Source: Streptosporangiaceae bacterium | GTDB lineage: Bacteria > Actinomycetota > Actinomycetes > Streptosporangiales > Streptosporangiaceae | NCBI GenBank assembly: GCA_025934635.1 | Contig: JAICWX010000419.1 | Coordinates: 1-6,480 of the forward strand | Reading direction: 5' to 3' | Length of the DNA: 6,480 nucleotides | Shown here: piece by piece, positions 1 through 4,819 of the stretch | Numbering within the stretch: the stretch's first letter is position 1 | How the letters are laid out: every line of letters begins with the position of its first letter | Made by a program: the position numbers and the translations under genes | The notes under the pieces: generated by a model | Seen by the model: only the letters and a program-made list of their open reading frames with translations | What the model was told of the DNA's origin: nothing | The model's database searches: none

Positions 1-25
1 CGGAAGCGCGCGGGTTCCGGGGATC
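1..25 (+). repeat. Left inverted-repeat end of recombinase element
   Basis: CGCGCGGGTTCC at 7-18 is the exact reverse complement of GGAACCCGCGCG at 3788-3799. Outside it, CGGAAG (1-6) resembles CGGAGTA read on the minus strand from 3806 to 3800, allowing a one-base gap. Inside it, GGGGA resembles CGGAG. The repeat may extend left of position 1. It is proposed as an element end or recombinase binding site. Confidence 0.5.
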
Positions 26-50
26 TGGGAGCCTGCTCGCGGGGAACCCG
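11..50. repeat. 8-bp inverted repeat, downstream end of operon
   Basis: CGGGTTCC (11-18) and GGAACCCG (43-50) are perfect complements separated by 24 nt. The stretch 1-108 holds no gene that I can support. Related but weaker copies lie at 84-96 (CGGGTTCGCGGGA) and 92-104. The loop is long and no T-run follows on either strand, so I favour a protein-binding arm of the element end over a transcription terminator. Confidence 0.35.
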
Positions 51-108
51 ACCGTCGATTGCGATTGCGGGGAGAGCGGTGACCGGGTTCGCGGGATCCG
101 GGCGGTTA

Positions 109-474
109 TCAGCATGCAGGGAACTGGCGCTGGCCGGAGGCGTGGAGGGCAGCCTGGACCAGCAGTCCCACGTTGCGGTCGTCGATGCCGATGATGGCGT
201 CGCCGAGGATGACGGGCGTCTGCCCGGCGAGGCTGGACGCCAGGGTGAGCATTCTGCGTTCCCCGCCTGAGCATGGGAGACCACCTGTTTCCAGCGCGCA
301 GGCTGCGGTTTCCCAGTCGATTGCCGCTGTCCCGGTGCCGTACTCGATGAAGCGGGCGAAGTCGTCGCGGGTGAGCCAGGTGCCGTGGGCGATGATCAGG
401 CCGGCGGCGGCCTCGAGGGCGTAGAGGCCTGCGGCTCCGGCCCGGAGCGCGGCGGGCAGTGACGGGGCGGTCAT
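109..474 (-). CDS. Conserved actinobacterial hypothetical protein, 121 aa
   Basis: I recognise no function. The 121-aa product resembles, from memory, a small protein often seen in actinobacterial accessory regions and annotated only as hypothetical. It has an alanine-rich, probably helical N-terminus (about 8-30), then WLTRDDFARFIEYG (33-46), AIDWETA (51-57), LPCSGGERRML (66-76) and a hydrophobic C-terminal half ending in QRQFPAC. No signal peptide, membrane segment or catalytic motif is evident. The ATG start is well supported: GAGGAG (479-484) lies 4 nt upstream, and the gene begins only 14 nt after the stop of the zinc-ribbon recombinase-like gene, so it is probably the last cistron of the recombinase operon. 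A much longer open frame runs upstream through it on the same strand, but that part is a shadow of the neighbouring gene. Cargo, accessory recombination factor or unrelated hitchhiker are all possible. Confidence 0.75.
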   Translation of the reverse strand: MTAPSLPAALRAGAAGLYALEAAAGLIIAHGTWLTRDDFARFIEYGTGTAAIDWETAACALETGGLPCSGGERRMLTLASSLAGQTPVILGDAIIGIDDRNVGLLVQAALHASGQRQFPAC

Positions 475-488
475 GAGTCTCCTCGGGG

Positions 489-2129
489 TTACCGCGGCAT
501 GGCGGGACCGCGGTCGGGATGGGCTGCCTGGACGTACTTCATGGCGGGGTGAGCGGACAGGCCGAACACGCGCATGAGGTGGACGGGGTCGGCGGTGTGC
601 CTGGCCTCGTCCAGGATCCGGTCCTGCCGGACTTTGGACGGGGCGAGGCCGAGCCCGGAGAAGATGGTGTCGATGGCGGTAAGGGAGACCGGCGGGCCGG
701 CGGTGTCCTCGGCGGTCTGCCTGTTGACGAGCAGGTAGGGGTTCGCGGTGAGCGGCCAGCGGAGGCGGCGTTCGCGGAGCCAGCCGGTCATGAGCGTGCG
801 GGTGAGCTCGTCGAGGTAGACGGTGTGCGTTCCGGTGGGGCGGCGGACGGCGAGCTGGCCGCGGGGCAGGTGGAGGTTCTCCAGCAGCAGGAGGGTTGTT
901 TCTTTCTTGCCGAGCCCGTGGATGGCGATCAGGGCGACGGCGACCTTGGCGACCGGGATGCCGGCCCGGTCGATCAGCCCGCGGAGCAGGTCGGTCGGGA
1001 TCGGGGCGGGCAGCCGCCGCATGGACGGCAGGGTGATTCCGCTGGTCGGGTCGCGGAAGATGACCCGTTCCTGCTTGAGTGCCCGGAACAGGCTGCGCAG
1101 GGCGGGCAGCAGGTTGTGCGCCGTGACGCCTGGGCGGTGGCCGAGCGCTTCCTGGACGTCGTCCCTGGTGATCTCGCGCAGGCTGGTCACGCGCTGGCCC
1201 CATTCGGCCAGGACCGGGCAGAAGCAGTTGAGGTAGCTGCGGACCGAGGAGAACGGCAGTTCCCGGTGCGCCCGGCGGCCTTGACCGCGGACGACTTTCA
1301 CCCACTGGCGGACCTCGTCGGCGATGCCGCCGGGAAGTGCGTCGATGTGGTGGTTGATGGTGCGCTCGACGGCGGTGCCCGGCCGGGCGGGGTCGGGGAT
1401 GACCATGCCGCGGTCGCGGAGGAACGCCAGGACTCGCCGGATGGTGGTGCTGGGGCGGGCGTGCAGTGCCCTGATGTCGGCCTCGGGGACTGGGGCGTCG
1501 GCTCCGAGCCAGGCCAGCAGGATGCGCAGGGTCTTTGTCGCGTTGTTGCGCGAGGCGCTGGTCCAGCCGGCGGCCCGGGCTTGCCGGCCGAGCTCGTGGA
1601 CGAGGGCGCTGGCCTCGGGGGTGAGGGCGGGCAGCTGGTCGAGTTCCCCGGCGTTCAGGAAGCTCCAGTCGCGGCGGGCGTTGAACAGGATGCCCTGCGC
1701 GGGATCGACCAGGTGCGGCGAGGCCGCCTGCGCCGGCGGCGTGCGGCGCAGGCGCCGGGGCTCGATCGCCAGCCGGGCGGTGCCGATGCCGGCGGGAGCC
1801 TGCTTGTCCTTGCGGTTCGCGGGCAGTACCAGTGACGATGCCCGTGGCAGGCGCACCCCGGGCAGGAGGAACGCGAGCTGGAGCGGCCGTCCGGGCTTCG
1901 GATGCAGGATCCAGCCGGGGTCCTCGGAGCGGACGATCAGCAGGCAGGGGCGGCAGAGGCCGTCGAGGCTGACGTGGCTTACCCGGCTGCAGTGCTGGCA
2001 GGCGGCCTGGCCGGGGAAGGCCCGGCGCCACTTGGAGCAGGCAGCGCAGCAGGTGTACTGCCTCATCTGGCCCCAGCCGAGGCAGAGCGGGCACTGGCCG
2101 ACCGGCCATCTCCTCTTGTCTTCCGGCAT
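489..2129 (-). CDS. Zinc-ribbon, recombinase-like protein with degenerate active site
   Basis: 546 aa. The N-terminus has four CxxC pairs (C13/C16, C28/C31, C44/C47, C59/C62), which would make two zinc ribbons. A basic linker follows, then helical segments at about 165-245 and 285-362 that look like core-binding domains of tyrosine recombinases. The C-terminal part follows the catalytic-domain layout: GLGKKETTLLLLENLHL (405-421) stands where an active enzyme has a TGLRxxEL-type motif; RQDRILDEAR (501-510) keeps the box II arginine (R504) but has Arg for the usual His; FGLS (522-525) replaces LGH; AMKYV keeps a tyrosine (Y532). Several catalytic residues are therefore missing. A DNA-binding partner of the active recombinase is inferred, comparable to accessory recombinases of multi-recombinase transposons. 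The ATG at 2127-2129 comes 2 nt after the HTH gene stop (TGACCATG) and has no clear Shine-Dalgarno, suggesting coupled translation. An extension to 2288 would add 53 Arg-rich residues overlapping the HTH gene and is less likely. Confidence 0.8.
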   Translation of the reverse strand: MPEDKRRWPVGQCPLCLGWGQMRQYTCCAACSKWRRAFPGQAACQHCSRVSHVSLDGLCRPCLLIVRSEDPGWILHPKPGRPLQLAFLLPGVRLPRASSLVLPANRKDKQAPAGIGTARLAIEPRRLRRTPPAQAASPHLVDPAQGILFNARRDWSFLNAGELDQLPALTPEASALVHELGRQARAAGWTSASRNNATKTLRILLAWLGADAPVPEADIRALHARPSTTIRRVLAFLRDRGMVIPDPARPGTAVERTINHHIDALPGGIADEVRQWVKVVRGQGRRAHRELPFSSVRSYLNCFCPVLAEWGQRVTSLREITRDDVQEALGHRPGVTAHNLLPALRSLFRALKQERVIFRDPTSGITLPSMRRLPAPIPTDLLRGLIDRAGIPVAKVAVALIAIHGLGKKETTLLLLENLHLPRGQLAVRRPTGTHTVYLDELTRTLMTGWLRERRLRWPLTANPYLLVNRQTAEDTAGPPVSLTAIDTIFSGLGLAPSKVRQDRILDEARHTADPVHLMRVFGLSAHPAMKYVQAAHPDRGPAMPR

Positions 2130-2131
2130 GG

Positions 2132-2467
2132 TCAGTTCGGCGGCAGTGACCGGCGGGATCCGCCTGCCCGCGGCGACGGACGGCCGGGACCGCCGGGCTG
2201 TCCGCCTGCCCCGGCCGCTTTCTGCTCCTGCTCCCCGCCGCCGGCGCCGGCGAGGGGCTCGGCCTCGAGCAGGTCGGCGACGGTGCATCCCAGGGCGGCG
2301 CAGATCTTGTCCAGGTCGTCAAGCCGGACGGAGATCGGCTTGCCGCTCCAGAGGGCGGCGACCTTGGACAGCGAGGGCGTGAACTCCACTTCCTCGAAGG
2401 CTTTCAGCAGGTCAGCGGGCCGCCAGATGTCGCGTTTGGCGGCTGCCCAGCGCAGGTTCCACTTCAT
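2132..2467 (-). CDS. Cro/C1-type HTH DNA-binding protein, 111 aa
   Basis: A small DNA-binding protein, probably a regulator or architectural factor of the recombinase operon. Residues about 5-68 fit the Cro/C1-type HTH_26-like fold: LRWAAAKRDIW, ADLLKAFEE, SLSKVAALWSGKPISV, and the diagnostic end LDDLDKICAALGCTVADLLE (49-68). The tail (70-111) is Gly/Pro/Arg-rich and probably disordered; it overlaps nothing else. The ATG at 2465-2467 overlaps the recombinase stop (ATGA), and AGGGGAG (2474-2480) lies 6 nt upstream, so the start is firm. Its position between two recombinase-like genes recalls the small third protein of multi-recombinase transposons such as TnpC of Tn554, although I see no evidence of homology to TnpC. 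Autoregulation through the repeats at 3641-3714 is a plausible inference. Confidence 0.85.
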   Translation of the reverse strand: MKWNLRWAAAKRDIWRPADLLKAFEEVEFTPSLSKVAALWSGKPISVRLDDLDKICAALGCTVADLLEAEPLAGAGGGEQEQKAAGAGGQPGGPGRPSPRAGGSRRSLPPN

Positions 2468-3657
2468 CGCAGGCTCCCCTTGTCGGTCGTCAGTCGCTGC
2501 ACCGCCCGGCCTGCGGCGGCCAGCCCGGCTGTTTCCGGGTCGGCGTGGGCGGTTGCCAGGTAGGAAACCGTGGTGGTCGGCCGGTCGTGGCCGAGCAGCT
2601 TCTGCACCTCCCAGAGCGACATGCCGCGCTCGTAGTTGTGGGTCGCCGCAGCATGGCGGAGGAGATGGGGATGCAGATGCCGGACCGGGCCGGACAGGAA
2701 CCGGTCGCCGGCGGCCTGCAGTGCCTTCCGGAACGTCGGCGGCGTGACCGCGATCCCCGGTGACGGCACGTTCAGCGCCGACACGGCCTGCGGGATGCGC
2801 TCGGAGGGGAACAGCGGAGCATCCGGGTCATCAGGGTCGTCGCAGAACCCTCCGCGGACGTCCTCGATCCACCACCACAGCAGTGCCCGGCCCTCGTCGA
2901 ACATGTAGGCCTCCCGCTGGCGGGGCCCGGATCCGCGGGCGCCCTTGCCGTTGACCAGGAACCGTCCCCACTGCCCCGATTCCCAGTGCAGGTCGCCGAT
3001 CCGGACGCCGCACAGCTCGGCGGCACGGACCCCGGAGATGTAGGTGAGCTTGCCCATCACGTAGTCGCGGCGGGCGACGGCGGGCTTGCGGGCAGCCTCG
3101 AGCGATTCGCGCCAGCGGGCGAAGAACTCCCGCAGCGCCCGCGGCGAGGGCGGGACCCGCAGGCCGAAGTCACCGCGATGCCGGGGCCGGTTGAACGGGT
3201 CGACCGGCGATTCCACGGCCAGCCCGTAGCGGCGGGAGACCTCGCCCGCATACCGCTGTTCCAGGAAGGCGAAGTAGCCGTCGATCTGGTTCATCTTCCG
3301 CCGCACCGTGGCACTCGAGCGCTTGCCCTCCCCGGCGAAGTACTTATCAACGTGGCGGGGGGCCAGCCGCCACGGGGCCAGGCCGTAATGCTCGCAGACC
3401 TCGATGACCGGCTTGACCAGGCCCTCTAGCGTGGCCTGCGCCAGCCCGGCGGCATCGCGGGCCCACTGGTACTCGGCGATGGTGTCCAGGAAGAAGCCTT
3501 CCTCGTCGCCCTCGCTGATCTCGGCGGCCTTGCGCCGCTGCAGCGTGACGATGTCGGCCAGGCCCGGCTCGACCGCCGCCGGGCTGTCGTCGTGCTGGCC
3601 GCCGCCGGCATCCGGCAGCGGCACCACGGACAGCAGGCGACTCCTGGAATCACTCAC
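2464..3657 (-). CDS. Tyrosine recombinase/integrase, catalytically complete
   Basis: A 397-aa phage-integrase-family site-specific recombinase that would cut and rejoin DNA through a 3'-phosphotyrosine. The SAM-like core-binding domain spans about 55-150 and the catalytic domain about 170-385. The full active-site set is visible: R211 (SGVRAAEL), K238 (NGKGARG), H331 and R334 (HPHLLRH), H357 (LLGHD) and Y366 (TVSYL). It is the first gene of a four-gene minus-strand operon and its stop overlaps the HTH start. The chosen start is GTG (3655-3657). It has no convincing Shine-Dalgarno, and a nearby downstream GTG (VVPLP, residues 11-12) is possible. The stop of the disrupted istB frame lies only 20 nt upstream in the same direction, so IS21 transcription may read into this gene. 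The enzyme is probably the active mobility function of the left-hand element; its att sites are unknown. Confidence 0.93.
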   Translation of the reverse strand: MSDSRSRLLSVVPLPDAGGGQHDDSPAAVEPGLADIVTLQRRKAAEISEGDEEGFFLDTIAEYQWARDAAGLAQATLEGLVKPVIEVCEHYGLAPWRLAPRHVDKYFAGEGKRSSATVRRKMNQIDGYFAFLEQRYAGEVSRRYGLAVESPVDPFNRPRHRGDFGLRVPPSPRALREFFARWRESLEAARKPAVARRDYVMGKLTYISGVRAAELCGVRIGDLHWESGQWGRFLVNGKGARGSGPRQREAYMFDEGRALLWWWIEDVRGGFCDDPDDPDAPLFPSERIPQAVSALNVPSPGIAVTPPTFRKALQAAGDRFLSGPVRHLHPHLLRHAAATHNYERGMSLWEVQKLLGHDRPTTTVSYLATAHADPETAGLAAAGRAVQRLTTDKGSLR

Positions 3658-3714
3658 GGAGCGTGAGATTACACGAGTTACTCCGGGAATCCCGGTAAGA
3701 CTCGCAGAATCCCG
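3641..3714 (-). promoter_or_regulatory. Repeat array at start of recombinase operon (operator or arm sites)
   Basis: Read on the plus strand, three related 13-mers occur at 3641 (CTCCTGGAATCAC), 3681 (CTCCGGGAATCCC) and 3701 (CTCGCAGAATCCC), that is at offsets of 40 and 20 bp. The 3681 copy is part of a 13-bp near-perfect palindrome, CCGGGAATCCCGG (3683-3695). GAATCCCG is repeated exactly at 3687-3694 and 3707-3714. A further related copy, CTCCGGGAACCCG, sits in the element end at 3783-3795. Spacing of about two helical turns suggests cooperative binding by the HTH protein or by the recombinases. I could not identify a convincing -35/-10 pair. Confidence 0.45.
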
Positions 3715-4502
3715 CAGCGCTGCCGATGGGAGGCAAGGCAGGCGCTGACCTGCTGAGATGCGGCTAAACGGCTATGACCGGGCTCCGGGAACCCGCGCGT
3801 ACTCCGGTTGTCGAGGGCGGCGGCGGCGAGCATGGGGTCGCCGAGCCGCTCGGCCCAGGACGCGATCCCGACGTGGGACGTGGTGATGATGCTGCCCTTG
3901 AGGTAGCGGGCGTTGATGACCTCGAACAGCAGGGAGCGGGCCTCCTCGTCCAGGATGCGGTAGCCGAGCTCGTCGATCACCAGGAGCCGCGGGCTGGTGT
4001 AGTAGCGCAGGGCGGAGGCGAAGCGGTGCTCGGCGATCGCGCGGCGCAGGCGGCGGGTCATGTCCTCGCAAGTGGTGAACAGGACCTTGTGGCCGGCCTC
4101 GGCGGCTTCGCGGGCCAGCGCGACCGACAGCATCGTCTTGCCCACTCCCGGGGGGCCGATGAACAGGATGTTCGCGGCCTCGTCGAGGAACCGCAGGGTG
4201 GCGAGCTCGCGGATGAGGTTCTGGTCGGCGCCGGGCTGGGCGGCGAAGTCGTAGTCGCTGACCCGCCACGGGGCCGGCAGCGCGGCCCAGTGCAGGCGGG
4301 ATGCGAGCTTGCGGGCCTGCGCGGCGTCGGCCTCGGCTCCCATGAGCTGGTCCAGGGCGTCCAGCACGGTCAGGTGCCCGCTGCGGGCGCCGTCGAGCAG
4401 GGCGGGCAGCGCCTCGATCGCGGCGTTCAGCTTCAGGTAGGCCAGGTGGCCGCGGAGCCGCTGGTAGGCGGCCGCGTCCCCTCCGGCGGTGACGGCGGTC
4501 AT
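3678..4502 (-). CDS. istB: IstB-type AAA+ ATPase of IS21 element, C-terminally disrupted
   Basis: The transposition helper ATPase of IS21 elements, which assembles on target DNA and directs the IstA transposase. The frame is 274 aa. Walker A is GPPGVGKT (116-123), Walker B is LLVIDELGY (173-181) and a sensor-1-like TTSH lies at 207-210. ASWAERLGDPMLAAAALD (214-231) is typical of the family, which normally continues with an LDRLLHR-type segment and an SYRxR-type end. Here the sequence instead turns into NRSTRGFPEPGHS and 43 unrelated residues, so roughly 30 native residues are lost. True istB sequence therefore ends at about 3810. The ATG (4500-4502) overlaps the preceding gene (ATGA), with AGGAG (4510-4514) 7 nt upstream. 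The protein is probably inactive because the C-terminal lid region is missing. Confidence 0.88.
   Translation of the reverse strand: MTAVTAGGDAAAYQRLRGHLAYLKLNAAIEALPALLDGARSGHLTVLDALDQLMGAEADAAQARKLASRLHWAALPAPWRVSDYDFAAQPGADQNLIRELATLRFLDEAANILFIGPPGVGKTMLSVALAREAAEAGHKVLFTTCEDMTRRLRRAIAEHRFASALRYYTSPRLLVIDELGYRILDEEARSLLFEVINARYLKGSIITTSHVGIASWAERLGDPMLAAAALDNRSTRGFPEPGHSRLAASQQVSACLASHRQRCGILRVLPGFPE
3781..3806 (-). repeat. Right inverted-repeat end of recombinase element
   Basis: GGAACCCGCGCG (3788-3799) is the exact inverse of positions 7-18. On the minus strand the similarity starts at CGGAGTA (3806-3800), 4 bp after the last istB codon that still matches the family. The coincidence of an inverted repeat with a gene truncation is the main evidence for an element boundary here. 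Confidence 0.55.
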
Positions 4503-4819
4503 GCGGTTGCTCCTGTCTCTTGGTCTTCTTCGTCGTAGATGACGGTGGTGATCACCGCGGTGTGCCCGCGGATGCGGCCGACGGCGGTGACGGTCTTCTG
4601 CCACGGCCCGGGGCGGCGGTCGATCCTGCTGGTCCCGGCGGCGGCGGCGATCCGGGCGGCGAGCGCGGTCCGGGCGGCGGGGCTGCCTGCGGCCCTGGGG
4701 ATCTCGATGAACACCGCCCCGGCGAACGCGGTCACGCGCAGCCCGGGCAGGTCTTCCCGCTCGACGAACGCGGCGGCGGCGCGCAGCGCCGCCGCCTGCC
4801 CCGCGACCTCGGGGGTCAC
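4499..4819 (-). CDS. Small protein encoded between istA and istB, 106 aa
   Basis: I do not recognise a function. The 106-aa product has an Ala-rich helical start (about 6-20), then REDLPGLRVTAFAGAVFIEIP (21-41), which looks like two beta strands, a second Ala-rich helix (47-61), and WQKTVTAVGRIRGHTAVITTVIYDE (73-97), again strand-like; overall a small alpha/beta domain. It is clearly a real gene: the GTG start (4817-4819) overlaps the istA stop as GTGA, GAGGGGAAG (4825-4833) lies 5 nt upstream, and its own stop overlaps the istB ATG as ATGA. Classical IS21 has only istA and istB, so this is an extra cistron of this lineage. I recall similar hypothetical proteins in actinobacterial mobile DNA, without known activity. 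Its position suggests a role in transposition or its control, but that is inference. Confidence 0.8.
   Translation of the reverse strand: MTPEVAGQAAALRAAAAFVEREDLPGLRVTAFAGAVFIEIPRAAGSPAARTALAARIAAAAGTSRIDRRPGPWQKTVTAVGRIRGHTAVITTVIYDEEDQETGATA

Larger units (their letters stand above)
1..3809. mobile_element. Putative tyrosine-recombinase element inserted in istB
   Basis: Four minus-strand genes (recombinase, HTH protein, zinc-ribbon recombinase-like protein, small conserved protein) form one compact operon bounded by an imperfect inverted repeat at 1-25 and 3781-3806. The right boundary coincides within 4 bp with the point where istB loses similarity to its family (codon Asp231, 3810-3812). 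Tn554 (TnpA/TnpB/TnpC) and RIT elements show the same principle of several recombinase-type genes in a row, and RIT elements also have inverted ends; I do not claim membership in either. Seen: genes, overlaps, inverted repeat, istB truncation. Inferred: that these bases are one mobile unit and that position 1 lies at or near its left end. The left flank is outside the window, so that end is not proven. Confidence 0.6.

Noticed and set aside
11..50. Rho-independent terminator for the recombinase operon
   Set aside because: The 8-bp stem has a 24-nt loop and no T-run after it on the minus strand.
81..103. tRNA T-arm-like sequence GGGTTCGCGGGATCC as an integration site in a tRNA gene
   Set aside because: It lacks the required T-arm pairing and no acceptor, D or anticodon arm is visible nearby.
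519..1835. Long plus-strand frames opposite the operon (also 1324-2382, 3774-4538 and 5221-6195)
   Set aside because: They mirror real genes in GC-rich DNA, have low-complexity Gly/Asp/Val- or Arg/Pro-rich products and no recognisable domain.
2130..2288. 53-residue N-terminal extension of the zinc-ribbon protein
   Set aside because: The residues are an Arg-rich run and lie entirely over the HTH gene in another frame. The ATG at 2129 sits 2 nt after the HTH stop, as expected of a coupled start.
475..2322. Minus-strand frame upstream of the 121-aa gene, giving a 737-aa reading
   Set aside because: It is extremely Pro/Arg/Ala-rich with no domain and overlaps the zinc-ribbon recombinase-like gene, which has clear motifs. 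Only the last 121 codons (109-474) look real.
3683..3714. Second IS21 end (GGGAAT...GGTAAG resembles the terminal repeat at 6315-6331)
   Set aside because: The orientation is wrong for an istB-side end, the similarity is partial, and the motif fits better with the CTCCGGGAAT repeats of the recombinase element.
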